Of a stretch of DNA of 64,000 nucleotides, positions 11,554 to 22,114 are shown piece by piece (the first letter of the stretch is position 1; every line of letters begins with the position of its first letter). The stretch lies in contig CM068830.1 in assembly GCA_028554795.2 (NCBI GenBank), positions 47,072,227 to 47,136,226 of the forward strand, written 5' to 3'. The translations under genes were made by a program, and so were the position numbers. The notes under the pieces are model-generated. The model ran no database searches. It was given only the letters and a program-made list of their open reading frames with translations, and was not told the origin of the DNA. The DNA comes from Sinohyriopsis cumingii. Lineage: Eukaryota; Mollusca; Bivalvia; Unionida; Unionidae.

Positions 11554-11949
11554 TCAATTTTTCCATTTCCATGTCTTTACTGGCACAAGTTCTTCATCAT
11601 CTTCAGTTTCTTCTTCTTCTTCTGAATCCCTCTTCTCTGTTTCGTCTTGTTTCTGTTTCTTCTCTTTTCTCGTAGGGCACTCTGAATTCCAGTGTCCTTT
11701 CTCCTGACAACGATATTAGGTATCTTGACTTTTGTCTCTCTTTCTTAGACGAAGCAGGTATTCTGGAGACAAATACCCATTTACCTTTGCAGATATAGCA
11801 AACTTCATTAGCACACACTTTCGTATGACTCTCATCAAATCAACGACCAAAAGAGTAAGTTTTGTTGCCACTTTCGCCTGTGAATTATGCTTTCGTATGA
11901 CTTTTAGCAAATATTTGACCAGCAAGTCGATCTGTGCTGATTCCTCCAT
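11554..11949 (-). pseudogene. zinc-knuckle protein remnant (left arm)
   Basis: The ATG at 11947-11949 lies about 55 bases downstream of a TATATAAGG box on the minus strand, the same layout as the related gene at 17458-17916. The frame starts MEESAQIDLLVKYLLKVIRK and contains a damaged first knuckle. It is then cut by an in-frame TAA near 11716-11718. Past the stop the frame continues with a second CCHC knuckle (CQEKGHWNSEC) and an acidic tail to the TGA at 11554-11556. The protein family binds single-stranded nucleic acid. Both arm copies carry the same stop, so the break predates the duplication. Confidence 0.65.
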
Positions 11950-13131
11950 CTTCTTGATCGTTTGAGAGTGGAATGAATACTCTGACGCTAAGATACTCTC
12001 CTTATATACAGGGACCTGCTGCGTATGAAACCTAGTCAAATGTAATTTTGCAATAAGATGAAACGATTTCATTGAGGAAGTAAAAGGCAATGATGTACCG
12101 TATCGCCTCACACAAAACCTGAAGTGTTCGCTCAGATCCGTGTCAGCGATTTCGAAGACGACATAACTGAGCTTTCATCAATGCTCTCCATTTATGCCAC
12201 AAAACCACGAGTCCTGATTCACGCCAAAAGAAATTTCGTTCGGTCCATAAAAAATAGTATCACATCTGAGAAACGCAAAAACGAACTTCCAGAAAACTGA
12301 GAACGACAGCTTACACCTACAATGTGATATGTATGAGTTCAAGTAGTGCGTAAAACTTAGTCAAATTAAATTTTTATAGTCAAGACGAAACGATCTCTTT
12401 TCGAAGAAGAAAGCAGACACCAAGCGACAATGGCGATCCGTGTCACACAACACTTTTCAAAATGTATATGATCAGAGGTTTGTTCTAGCGATCTGCACGG
12501 TTAAATTAAATGTTGATGTATTTTGTAATAAGACGGACACAATTTCCATGGGATCGCCCATGGAACCATAGTTCGTGCATTAGTTTAATTTTTTAAAATA
12601 TTTTTTTTATATAAATCGCCTATAGGATAGACCCAGTAAAGCATGGCCATTCTCGTCACTGTGTGAATAGCTACTCAAGTCAATTCGAAGTGAACGCGGT
12701 AAGAAAATAAGTATAGCCAATGAAATGGCTTACAACGGGTGATGCATTGGTTTGTTCTAGGACTGTGTGGCATAATAATCCCTATGTTCTTGCGTTGTTA
12801 CCATTACAGTGCAGACAGACTGAAATGTGAACTTACAAGCCCTCTTTGTGTGTGTTGTACCATTTCTTCTTACCACATCAAAATACTGAGCGTCACAGTA
12901 TTGGTTCGCGTTTTCAAGCTGACAATTTTTTTTATATCTCACTTAAACATTTTAACATAAAACACACTCACATCGGTAGAGTCAGAACAGATGTGTTACA
13001 GTATTGAGGGGCATGTTATCTTTTTTTTTTTTTCAAACTAATACATTTGGGGTTTGTATGAAGTAAAGAACCGAAAGTACAGTGAAACTCAAGGATGATG
13101 ACCCAATCTGTCTGTCTATTGATGCGTGTAT

Positions 13132-13407
13132 TTACTTAAGAAGAAATATGACCTCTAAAACACAAAGAGATACGGCAAGCATGATTAGAATGAACATAAC
13201 GATGTCTTCCTTCACGCCCGTGTAATTTAGAGTTTCAATCGTCTTTGAAGACAAACTTGGTCTCTTTTTGTAGGGCTTGAAATAATAAAAAACCTGAAAA
13301 AATCTTAAGCACTTTGCTATAGATAATTTCATCAACAGACTAAACAACATAAATACCGTTACAACACTAGAAAGCCTTAAATCTTCTATCAAAAAGAAAT
13401 GCATCAA
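13132..13407 (-). CDS. small two-helix membrane protein candidate (left arm)
   Basis: This 91-residue frame has a hydrophobic segment near residues 15-32 (VVTVFMLFSLLMKL) and another near the C-terminus (DIVMFILIMLAVSLCVLEV), joined by a basic middle. The mirror frame at 38075-38350 differs by one Lys/Arg change and is also open. I do not recognise it, and the inner element has no obvious counterpart. It may be a lineage-specific gene or a chance frame preserved by recent duplication. Confidence 0.35.
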   Translation of the reverse strand: MMHFFLIEDLRLSSVVTVFMLFSLLMKLSIAKCLRFFQVFYYFKPYKKRPSLSSKTIETLNYTGVKEDIVMFILIMLAVSLCVLEVIFLLK

Positions 13408-14395
13408 AAAATTAAAGATTAACGATAACTAACAAATGAAACCGAATTTAACAAAGGCAGTGACATGTGAAGAAATGTCTCTCACTTTGGAAAGGTAGGC
13501 GAATGTACTCTGTCATGCACCATCAACTTGAAAAAAAATTATAAACAGAGAGAAACCTGAATTCAAAATTCAGTTTTTTTTTCTTCAAAATTGTTTCGTT
13601 TCTTTTTTCTTCTTTTGGAACAAATCTAAGCACTAATATAGAGTGGAAAAGGGAAAATGCACATACAAGCTTTGATATATCTGAAAAAATGAGGGGATAT
13701 TCCTAACGTTCATAACCACCTATGGACTTGGACTTGTCTGTGACTTATCCACAAAACAAGATGTACATATTTCTGGTCAAGCTGCAAGTGTGTGCGTGTT
13801 TTTGAAAATGGTAAAAACTGGATATACAATTTTCTCGTGACACTTATAAAGTGAAGAGTCTGTACAAGTGTCAAAAGCCAAAGTCATATAAGTTTTGTAT
13901 TTTGTACGGCTTGTAAAGATTTCCACTTTAGAAAATGTGAAGTATCACAAGTTATTATCACAAACAGAAGTGGAACATAGGGGCTTGCAAGAAAGAAAAT
14001 AACCCAGACAGTTGGTGTCATCAAGAGTGCTAGAGACGGTACCCGAACTTGCTTGCTTGCTTACTTGAATTAAAGTGATTTTCGCTCTAATGGAGCATAT
14101 ATCACTGGTTTAATAACGCACCGCGTGATTTTTAATTACTCCTGGGGAAGGAAAGAGAGCCTCATCTCCCAGGCTTTTATGTACTCACAGACTACTTTTA
14201 AATTTAGCCACTCAGGTGTAGGACTAACTAGTCCTTAACAACCTGACTGAAAGGCTTTAAACATGAGTGGGAATAGTCTCACCACACACTCATTTTTCTG
14301 TCCGAGCGTGGTAAAGGAGGAAAAAGGTGCTCAAAAAGACAGCCATGGGTGTTAAGTACTCAACAAAACGCTAGCCCGTACTTATTTCAAATCAA

Positions 14396-14559
14396 GTCGT
14401 GTCACCAAAAAAGACGACGTGTACGACATCAAAGGCATTGTCAAACGCAGAAACCGTAAAGTGGGCAAACGACGTGTCAAAGAAGTCAAAGTACGTTGGA
14501 AAGGATATCCACCCAGTTTTGATTCTTGCATCGACGCTTCGCAGTATAAAAAGAAGTGA
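14396..14559 (+). pseudogene. integrase C-terminal chromodomain fragment (left arm)
   Basis: The frame is open from about 14396 to the TGA at 14557-14559. It matches the last ~55 residues of the intact integrase at 27443-28552 (KGRR-type basic stretch, then KVRWKGYPPSFDS). The conserved Trp in SWIDAS is Cys here. Everything upstream (catalytic core, ATPase, polymerase) is absent, so this marks an internal deletion joining left-end sequence to the integrase tail. About 13410-14395 upstream holds no gene I can support. Confidence 0.8.
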
Positions 14560-14564
14560 CCATC

Positions 14565-14969
14565 ATGCCCTTTCACACAGATTCAGCTACTGCGATCACT
14601 CCTTCACCCAATTCTTCTCTGCAAGATTTACAAACACAACCCTTGTGGGTGTGGTATGGAAAACGTGTGCCTAAAACGCAAATCGTCTTTTTCTGCCAAA
14701 CCTTCGTGGTGTATTGTGTCATCGGTGCAGCCATTGCCAATTTGAGTTTGCAACAAGGAGACAAACACTTGTGGACCATTGTATTGAGCAGTTACATCGG
14801 TTACCTGCATCCTAATCCCTCCCTGAAATTCTCCTCGAACGGGAACAACGGGAACCTTGTGTCCAGTGTCAGTGCCAGTCACCACTCCAACAACAACCCC
14901 ATTTTGGGCGGAGACACTCCTCTAACTTCCAGTATCGCCTCGGAGAGCCACAAAACTCTGGAATTATGA
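14565..14969 (+). CDS. two-helix membrane protein (left arm copy)
   Basis: This 134-residue protein has a Pro/Ser/Thr-rich N-terminus, a first hydrophobic segment around residues 43-65 (FFCQTFVVYCVIGAAIANL), a second around 73-90 (LWTIVLSSYIGYL) and a polar Asn/Ser-rich tail. I take the ATG at 14565, because the frame upstream belongs to the integrase fragment. Its TGA overlaps the start of the next gene (ATGA at 14966-14969), a tight arrangement kept in all copies. Homologues at 28558-28914 and 44417-44830 sit in the same place between integrase and penton-like gene. The role is unknown; a virion membrane or entry-related protein is possible but only inferred. Confidence 0.75.
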   Translation: MPFHTDSATAITPSPNSSLQDLQTQPLWVWYGKRVPKTQIVFFCQTFVVYCVIGAAIANLSLQQGDKHLWTIVLSSYIGYLHPNPSLKFSSNGNNGNLVSSVSASHHSNNNPILGGDTPLTSSIASESHKTLEL

Positions 14970-15733
14970 GCAATAACAACCAATTTTACTTAACTTTATC
15001 CAGTGACAGTTCCATGGAGGTGTTTGCCAAGAACACGTTGTGCTGTTACACGGTCAAATTACCTCAGACCATCCAATTAGATCACGAAGCCCATTGGGAA
15101 GTGGCTTTAGTGGAAATCATTCACCCAACACAAATCAAGAACATCACCAAAAAGCAAAACACTTTCGAGGTGGAAATCCTGAATGCCCAATTGGAGGAAG
15201 AAATCAACAAAATCGGGTTTTTAGGGGACACAAGACCAGCCAGCAATCCAGCCTTAATTATCTACACCTTGAAAATTCCTTCAGGTTATTATTTTAGTGG
15301 TGAACATTTGATGGACACTATTGCGGACAGGTTCAACTTAGCCTTTGGCAAAGCACTGAACAGAGCCAAAAAAAGTGTGAAGATTGAGTACCATAAAGTG
15401 GCTCATCGTCTCGTGATCAAATTTCAAGATACGGACACATTGTCCCTCAGGTTCAATGGTAGTTTGTTTGAAATTTTGGGTGGACATGCAGAAATGGTCG
15501 CAAACAATATGAGCCCCAAGATCAAAAGTAATATGGATTTTTACAGAGCTTTTGGAAACCCGGTAGAACTGAACCAAGGACTTAATTTGATCTTTGTATA
15601 TTCCGATGTGGTGGAGTACAACGTGGTGGGACACACCTCTGTTCCGTTACTGCGTGTAATTCCTTTCAAAGTGGATAGTACCACAAACAATGACCAGGAA
15701 GGTGCAAACACCTATCACGTACACCGTGAGTAG
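14966..15733 (+). pseudogene. truncated penton-like minor capsid gene (left arm)
   Basis: The 255-residue frame matches the first ~250 residues of the intact 310-residue protein at 28968-29900 (LTLPSDSSMEVFP-type start, HWEVALVEIIHPTQ, VVGHTSVPLLRVIPFKV). It stops because the inner element's terminus (AGTAGTG, from 15729) replaces the rest. The conserved His-Val-His-Arg is immediately followed by Glu and a TAG contributed by the terminus itself. In Polintons this family is the single jelly-roll minor capsid (penton) protein. The truncation point marks the insertion site of the inner element. Confidence 0.82.
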
Positions 15734-15739
15734 TGAAGT

Positions 15740-16050
15740 GGGTCACCCTAGGGACAATGGGAATTACCATTACAGACACCCCTGGGTCACTCTGGGGACT
15801 ATGTAAATTTAACATGGAGAAAAATCGTGGGTCACTCTAGGGACAAGGGGAATTAGCATTACATGGGAATAGAGTTTGGGTCTGTCTAGGGACAAGGGGA
15901 ATTGAACATGGGGAATAGAGTTTGGGTCTGTCTAGGGACAAGGGGAATTGAACATGGGAATATAGTTTGGGTCTGTCTAGGGACAAGGGGAATTTAACAT
16001 GGGAGAAAAAAACTACTTTAGGGACAAGCGGAATTGAACATGGGATTTTT
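15740..16050 (+). repeat. inner terminal minisatellite (left)
   Basis: About six units of 45-50 bp with the core TCTAGGGACAAGGGGAATTG and ACATGGGAATAGAGTTTGGG follow the inner terminus. The mirror copy is at about 35440-35735. The unit is the same family as the outer minisatellite, with GGGAC for GCGTC. Confidence 0.9.
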
Positions 16051-16112
16051 TTTTAAATTTTAAAAAATGTGCTAGGCAATTGAAAGTCATTCTCTTTTCG
16101 AGAAATATGGGT

Positions 16113-16128
16113 GGCCCTGAAAAGGGCC
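16113..16128 (-). terminator. histone-type 3' stem-loop (left inner TIR)
   Basis: Read on the minus strand this is GGCCCTTTTCAGGGCC preceded by CCCAAA and followed by ACCCA: a 6-bp stem, TTTC loop and the flanks bound by SLBP on metazoan histone mRNAs. It lies 23 bases downstream of the stop of the minus-strand gene 16152-16382. A purine-rich CGAAAAGAGAATG follows, like the U7-binding downstream element. Confidence 0.75.
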
Positions 16129-16151
16129 TTTGGGTTTATGTTAATATGCCC

Positions 16152-16382
16152 TTAACATAAAGGGCATCTGCGGCATCTTCTTGTCCTCAAGCTGCGTCTT
16201 ACTCGAGGGCCATAAATCAGTGTCCTCTTGAGGCAACCTTGTCTTTCTACATACACTCTTCGTATCCACAGACTGGTGTCTGACTTGTCGACAACGGTCC
16301 ACTTGGACCGGACATACATGAGCATGTCCGTCCTAAACATCTTGGAAGACACAAGGGTGGATGATTCGACTGTGGTCCACAT
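16152..16382 (-). CDS. small basic protein, divergent left-end gene
   Basis: The minus-strand frame encodes 76 residues starting MWTTVESSTLVSS and ending in an Arg/Cys-rich tail (RRSLRTRRCRRCPLC). A TATAAATA box lies at 16427-16434, 45 bases upstream of the ATG, and a histone-type stem-loop lies 23 bases past the TAA. I count it as a real gene because both a promoter and a 3' signal fit this small frame. I do not recognise the family; the basic tail suggests nucleic-acid contact (inference). It is transcribed divergently from 16600-17175. Confidence 0.55.
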   Translation of the reverse strand: MWTTVESSTLVSSKMFRTDMLMYVRSKWTVVDKSDTSLWIRRVYVERQGCLKRTLIYGPRVRRSLRTRRCRRCPLC

Positions 16383-16599
16383 CTTGAAGCGACGAGAACA
16401 GGCGAATCAATGCAGTGAACTGCGCTTATTTATAGGTAGAGGAAGGATTGAAACGGATTGAGTTCATTCACCAATCCTAACACGCGTTACAAAATTCAGT
16501 CAGCCCTCATCCAATCCGAAGAGAGCAGTTTGTGACGTCACGGTCTATATAGATTCGCTAGCGCCTGTGTGCAGTCAATCTATGTGACAGTGATTCAAC
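16383..16599. promoter_or_regulatory. bidirectional promoter with TATA boxes and CRE site
   Basis: The 217-base interval holds TATAAATA for the minus gene (16427-16434) and TATATAGA for the plus gene (16546-16553). It also has a perfect TGACGTCA (16533-16540) six bases upstream of the latter. Likely plus-strand initiation falls near GCAGTCAATC (about 16571-16580), 25-30 bases after the TATA box. Confidence 0.65.
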
Positions 16600-17175
16600 A
16601 TGACGGAAACTCAGAAAACGATTCATTGGGGTGCACCAGCAGTGGAGACCACCCAAGGGAACCCGGACTTACTTTCAGAAGAGGTAAATTGGGATTTTGT
16701 GGATTTTCTTACCTCGCAAGAATTTGTTCCGGAACCTTCGTTACCTTCTTCATTACCGCAAGTAGAGAATTTTAGACAGAGACAGAAAGAAGAATTGGAT
16801 AAATTTATACAACGACAAAAGGAAGAGGAACAAGCTTTTCTCCTACAGCAACAGCAGCAAAAAGAAGAGGTAAGAAAAAAACAAGAAGAAGAAGAAGAAG
16901 AAGTAGCAGCAAAGAAACAAGAGGGTGAAAATCAAACGGTCACGGTACTGTTGGACATTTTAGCGGAGTTAAGAAGTCTGAAACAAATGTATCAGACTTC
17001 TTTATTACGACCGAAGAGAATACGACCTTCCCGAGCTAAACACGTCAACCCTGTGACTAAGCCTGTCGTACCACCCTTAGTGATTTCAACCAAATCATCA
17101 TCATCAACAGTACGCAGTCCAGAAGTAGGCCTTGGCCGTGGCAAAGGCTTAAGGCAGTTAAAGTTGATTGCTTAA
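16600..17175 (+). CDS. coiled-coil protein, left-end gene with histone-type 3' end
   Basis: This 191-residue protein has an acidic N-terminal third. A Gln/Glu/Lys-rich helix from about residue 64 to 112 (RQRQKEELDKFIQRQKEEE, then QQQQQ and EEEEEE runs) should form a coiled coil. The tail is basic and Ser/Pro-rich, ending GRGKGLRQLKLIA. The ATG at 16600 is the first in frame after the TATA box at 16546. A histone-type stem-loop starts 23 bases after the TAA. Composition resembles the right-end genes at 33056, 33951 and 34750, but sequence similarity is limited to the helical part. Function unknown. Confidence 0.7.
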   Translation: MTETQKTIHWGAPAVETTQGNPDLLSEEVNWDFVDFLTSQEFVPEPSLPSSLPQVENFRQRQKEELDKFIQRQKEEEQAFLLQQQQQKEEVRKKQEEEEEEVAAKKQEGENQTVTVLLDILAELRSLKQMYQTSLLRPKRIRPSRAKHVNPVTKPVVPPLVISTKSSSSTVRSPEVGLGRGKGLRQLKLIA

Positions 17176-17197
17176 ACTCACCCCTGCACCAAAAAAA

Positions 17198-17213
17198 GGC
17201 CCTTTTCATGGCC
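17198..17213 (+). terminator. histone-type 3' stem-loop (one stem mismatch)
   Basis: GGCCCTTTTCATGGCC, followed by ACCCA (17214-17218), has the TTTC loop and five of six stem pairs; the fifth pair is a C-T mismatch. It follows the stop at 17175. A purine-rich CGAAAAGAGATAG follows at about 17225-17237. From about 17240 to 17457 I see no gene. Confidence 0.7.
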
Positions 17214-17457
17214 ACCCACATTTCTCGAAAAGAGATAGCCTTTCAATTTGCCAATAACTCAAAAAAAACAACCCATTTTACCCCTATAGTACGTTTCTTT
17301 TGTATGAGTGCATGAGTGTACGTTCTTATTTTAAAATCATAACTCAAAGACACTTACCTTATATAATTAATTTATTCTTTTATCCATTGTTACAATCCAA
17401 TTCACAATTCACAACATAACACTTTAATTAAAAGTTCATTGACTTCTTTCTCCTTGT

Positions 17458-17916
17458 TTAGTCTCTCTGTTTTTTGAATTTCTTCACCGTCTTTTCCTCT
17501 TCTTTCTCCTCATTTTCTTCCCTTCTTCTTTTCTTCTCCTGTTTCTTTGCCTCTTGTAAATAGAATTGTCTTCTTTCTTCCTCTTCTTCCTCTGAAGAAT
17601 CCCTCTCTTCTTCTGAAGAATTCCTCTTTTCTTCTGACTCCTCTTGTTTCTTTTTTGGGCAATCTGGAGACCAATGTCCTTTTTCATGACAATAATAACA
17701 GGTATCTTGACTTCTGTCTTTTTTAGCCCTTTTGTTTCTTTTTTGACGGTCTGGACACTCTGAAGACCAATGCCCTTTCTTCTGACAGATATAGCAAGTA
17801 TCTTGACTTTTATCTCGAAAGGAAGGAGAGTAGTCCGTGGGCTGGTCTGAAGAGAATTTTCTAATGACCCCTCGCAAAGCTCTGACGAAACGTTCGATTT
17901 GGCTAGTCTCTTCCAT
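17458..17916 (-). CDS. zinc-knuckle protein
   Basis: The minus-strand frame from the ATG at 17914-17916 gives 152 residues. It has an N-terminal helical part (MEETSQIERFVRALRGVIRK) and two CCHC knuckles (CYICQKKGHWSSEC and CYYCHEKGHWSPDC), each after a Ser-Gln-Asp-Thr stretch. A Glu/Lys/Arg-rich tail follows. I choose this ATG over an upstream one because a TATATAAAA box lies at 17971-17979, only 55 bases before it. Such knuckles bind single-stranded RNA or DNA, so a packaging or replication cofactor is plausible. The arm copies at 11554-11949 and 39535-39930 are broken paralogues with the same promoter layout. Confidence 0.8.
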   Translation of the reverse strand: MEETSQIERFVRALRGVIRKFSSDQPTDYSPSFRDKSQDTCYICQKKGHWSSECPDRQKRNKRAKKDRSQDTCYYCHEKGHWSPDCPKKKQEESEEKRNSSEEERDSSEEEEEERRQFYLQEAKKQEKKRRREENEEKEEEKTVKKFKKQRD

Positions 17917-18176
17917 CGTTGTGCTCGGTTTGAGAGTGAAATGAATAGTGAAAGGACAAGACACACACCCTTTTATATACGCTGGTTTGCCAGAACTATA
18001 AATTAGTCTATGGTGTTTAAACATGCGTCATTTGACGTTTTTCACTCAAGATGAAATGATCCTATTCATTCGAGAAGAAAGAAGAAGAAGAAAGTAAGAG
18101 GCAGAAACGTGATCTATCGCCTCGTACCAGGGCTGAAATCTTGGCACAAATTCATGCCAGTGATTTTGAAGAGGAC

Positions 18177-21100
18177 ATGAGTGAACCAGAATCCGAACCC
18201 TCTAAACCAAGTTCACCACCCTTAGTCAACCCTGAAAAATACTATTCCATTCGAGAGACGGAAAAGCGCTCCTCTAGAAAATTTAGAACCACGGCTTACA
18301 AATACACAGTGAAGTTTAAAGATTTCAAGGCTGAAGTACCCTTAGAGAAAGCAGAAGTGTTCATCACTGGGGTGTGGGATTCTTTGCTGACCGCACTCAA
18401 GCGACAATGTCAACCCAAAGAAGACGATCGCTTGAGACTTTCCATACAACACGACGGTTTGAAATCCCCTGTTTGGATCGAGTTTAGCAGCACTGCAGAA
18501 TTGACTGCTTCCAAAGTCATGGACAAGATTCAACACGTACAACAATCTAATGATCAGTTTGACATCACCGATGGTAAAGCCACACTGGACATGACCCACG
18601 TCTCTCCTCCTCAAGGGACTGGACGCAAAAAGATGTTATTGGTGGACGACCTTCGCAACACCAAAACAAGTCTCGTCCGAATTAACAACCCTCAAGACCA
18701 GATGTGTTTAGCCCGTGCCATCGTGGTGGGACTAACCTATGCCGACAAGAAGGACACGGTAGAATGGAAAAGAACCTGGGAGAACATTCGAAAATCGAAC
18801 CGAGCCAAACAACGAAACGAAGCAGAACTCCTGTTACAACAAGCCGGACTGTCCAAAGACATACCCTGTGGCATTCCTGAGATGCAAAAATTGCAAGATG
18901 CCCTAGCTCCACGATACACCTTGAAAGTGCACCCTCAAGAAATGCGTGGGTCTCTGTTGTTTCGAGGCCAAGATTTTAAGGACGGAAAATACATTCATGT
19001 CTATTATCACGATGAACATTTCGATACCATTACCAGTATCACTGCATTCCTGGGATATGTTTATTATTGTGAGAAATGTGATTATGGTTTGAATAGTCGA
19101 GAGCAACACAAGCATTGTGGGTTGAAATGCTCAGGATGTTTGGCCTCTCCACCCTGTCTGAGCGAAGAACCAGTGCCTTGTTCAACTTGTCTGCGCACGT
19201 TTGTCAGCCCTACCTGTTACCAACAACATTTGAAAACACAAGGTTCACAGAAGAAATGTGCTTGTCAACTGCTGAGATTGTGCCCTACCTGTGGACAAGG
19301 CATACTTACCAATAATGCCAAGGCACACGTATGTCGAGGAAAGAAAAAATGTCACATTTGTCACCACATCGTGGACTTGGAACACCAATGCTACGTGCAA
19401 AAATACCAACCCCCACCAGAGAAAGAGGACGGTCACAAGAAGAAAGGCAATTTCATCTTTTTCGATTTCGAATGCATGCAAGAGACTGGCATTCACATTC
19501 CTAATTTCTGCGTGGCTCATCGAGCGTGCGAAAAGTGCATTCAAGAACCTATTTTCAGTCATTGCCCTCACTGCAGCAAGATTCCCGGAGGGCGTGAAAA
19601 AATCTTTCGGGGACCGAACACGTTAGCCGATTTTGCCCAATGGGTCTTAGACCCCATCAACAAGACGTGGAGCCAAGAGGACATCGAACGTTACGGAGAT
19701 TGTCATCGTCATGCCACGGTGATGGCTCACAATTTTTCCGGATACGATGGACAGTTTCTTTTGAGATACTATACGGAACAAGGCACCGAGCGTCCTAAAG
19801 TCACTTTGAACGGAGCCAAAATCATTTTCATGCAAGTGGGACAAGTACAGTTTAAAGATTCGATGAGTTACTTGGCCATGCCTTTGAGCCGAATGCCTAA
19901 AACGTTTGGAATGACAGAAATGGCTAAAGGGTACTCTCCACACTTTTTCAATACGGAAGCCAATCAACACGCCGTTCTACCCCATTTACCTGAGGCTTAC
20001 TATTACGACCCCGACAACATGCGTACCGAACAACGAGAAGCTTTCTATGCTTGGTACCAGGCTCACACCTCGGACCCTTTCGACTTTCAAGAAGAAATGC
20101 TAAAGTATTGTCGTTCCGACGTGGACATTTTACGGCGTTGCTGTGGAAAATTTCGAGAACTGTTCATGGAACACGGAGGGGTCGATCCTTTGAAAGAAGT
20201 TTGCACCATTGCCAAAGCGTGTTCCTTAGTGTACCGGCAACGATTCATGCCTGAAAACACCGTAGCTGTCATCAGCCCTCAAACGACCCACTATGTCAAA
20301 CGTCAATACTCGGTCAAAGCCCTACGTTGGTTACTTTACTTGTGCGACAAGGAAGACAAGTGGATTCAGCATGCTCGCAACGGAGGGGTTGAAAAGACCA
20401 TCGGAACGTATTCGGTAGATGGCTGGGACTTAGAAAACCCCAAGATCGTGTACGAGTTTAACGGTTGCTTATTTCACGGATGTCCCGTCTGTTACCCTGA
20501 CCGTGGCACTAAAAATCAGTTTTTGCAACGAACCATGGAAGACTTGTACCAGGACACTTGTCAGCGGCGCCTAAAGTTGGAACAGGAAGGATACCAAGTG
20601 GTGGAAATGTGGGAACACGAGTACGATCACCGTATGAAAACCGATCCCGAGTTTAAACGCCTCGTGGAAAGTTACCAGTTCATGGACCCGCTGAACCCGA
20701 GGGATAGTTTGTACGGAGGAAGGACCAATGCCACCTGTTTGCTGTACCAAGCCGACGAAGAGAAAGGAGAAGAAATCAAATACTTGGACGTGTGTTCGCT
20801 GTATCCCTACGTGTGCAAATATTGTCGCTTTCCTGTAGGGCACCCGCAATTGTTAACGGAACACATCGACCTGAAAAACATTCGACAATACGAAGGCTTG
20901 ATCAAGTGTAAAGTTGTGCCTCCCACGAGCCTATACCATCCCGTCTTACCTCACCATTGTCAAGGCAAACTGATGTTTCCCTTGTGCCGTACTTGTGCCG
21001 AAACGTGCAACCAAGACCAACCTTGTCAGCACACCCAGGAAGAACGTGCCTTGACGGGAACCTGGGTCAGCGTAGAATTGTTCAAAGCTCTGGACATGGG

Positions 21101-22091
21101 ATACCAACTGTTAGAAGTGTACGAAATTTGCCACTTTCCCAAGACAGAACAATACCACAAGGGTGATCCCAGTCAGAAAGGCATTTTCGCCGACTACGTG
21201 GATGCCTTTTTGAAAATGAAGCAAGAAGCCAGCGGCTATCCTTCCTGGTGTCACACTCCCGAAGACCAAATACAATTCAAAGAGAAATACTATGAACAAG
21301 AAGGCATCTCTTTAGATCACATCGAGAAAAACGAAGTCAGGCGATCGTTTGCCAAAGTGATGTTAAATTGCTTGTGGGGTAAAATGGCACAACGACCGTG
21401 TTTACCCAAGACGGAATATTTGACAGAACCTTCCCGCTACTTCCACATGATTCACGACAAAACCAAGTACATGAAACACGTGGACGTCGTTCGCGAGGAT
21501 TTGATCTTGGTCAATTACTAAGAAGATCTGGACTTTGTACAAGACGACCCTTTTGGAAATGTCATCATTGCGGCTTACGTGACAGCCCATGCTCGCTTAA
21601 AATTGTACGAAGCTTTAGAACTGTTAGGGGAACGCGTCCTGTACTTTGACACGGACAGTTGCGTTTACATTCATCACCCGAGTCAACAGCACCCTGATAT
21701 CGAAGGAGACCGTTTAGGAGCCTGGACAGACGAGCATCCCGACGACGAGATTCTAAGTTTCGTCAGTGGCGGTCCCAAAAATTACGGCTACGAATACCGG
21801 GACAAACAAGGAGAAGTGCACACGACGTGCAAAGTGAAAGGACTGACTCTGAATTATCGTACCAGTCGTGTGGTGAACTTTGGGGTATTGAAAGAAGCCT
21901 TGCAATCGAGAGAGGATGAACACTTTAAAGTGACCACCTATCAACCGAACAAGATTGTACGTTTACCCACTCACCACATCGTCAGTCGACCCTTGGAAAA
22001 AGTCTATCAAATCGTGTACCAGAAGCGAGTTCGACTTCCCAATCATTTCACCTTACCGTATGGACACGTTGGTATAAAACATTGGTTGTAA
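18177..22091 (+). pseudogene. polB: protein-primed DNA polymerase B, one in-frame stop
   Basis: This is the family B polymerase that copies Polinton DNA from a protein primer. The first in-frame ATG is at 18177. An N-terminal domain is followed by a long Cys/His-rich insert (about 19070-19390). Then come exonuclease motifs Exo I (FFDFE, about 19460), Exo II (HNFSGYDGQ, about 19725) and Exo III (YCRSDVDIL, about 20105). Polymerase motif A follows (DVCSLYPYV, about 20788), then motif B (KVMLNCLWGK, about 21356) and motif C (YFDTDS, 21642-21659). A TAA at 21519-21521 interrupts the frame between motifs B and C. The same frame resumes immediately and runs to 22091, so without suppression the product lacks the catalytic motif C. 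Total coding span is about 1,300 codons, normal for the family. The single nonsense change suggests recent loss. Confidence 0.93.
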
Positions 22092-22114
22092 GAGGATAGT
22101 CACCCGCTAGAAGG

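Larger units (their letters stand above)
9714..16137 (+). repeat. left long terminal inverted repeat
   Basis: These 6,424 bases match the right end in inverted orientation. They comprise the outer minisatellite, a zinc-knuckle gene remnant, a membrane-protein frame, a chromodomain fragment, the two-helix membrane gene, a truncated penton-like gene and the inner element's own terminal repeat. The last matching bases are GGGTTT at 16132-16137. Polinton terminal repeats are usually hundreds of bases long, so this length is exceptional and comes from the composite structure. Confidence 0.9.

Noticed and set aside
13021-13035. Poly(T) run as sign of another retrocopy
   Set aside because: No coding remnant or target duplication is associated; it is mirrored in the other arm as part of the inverted repeat.
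15338-15634. Minus-strand frame inside the penton-like gene (also 35847-36143)
   Set aside because: It is the complement of a conserved coding frame and has no promoter or homologue.
18141-18176. Earlier start for the polymerase
   Set aside because: The frame opens at a TTG; no in-frame ATG exists before 18177.
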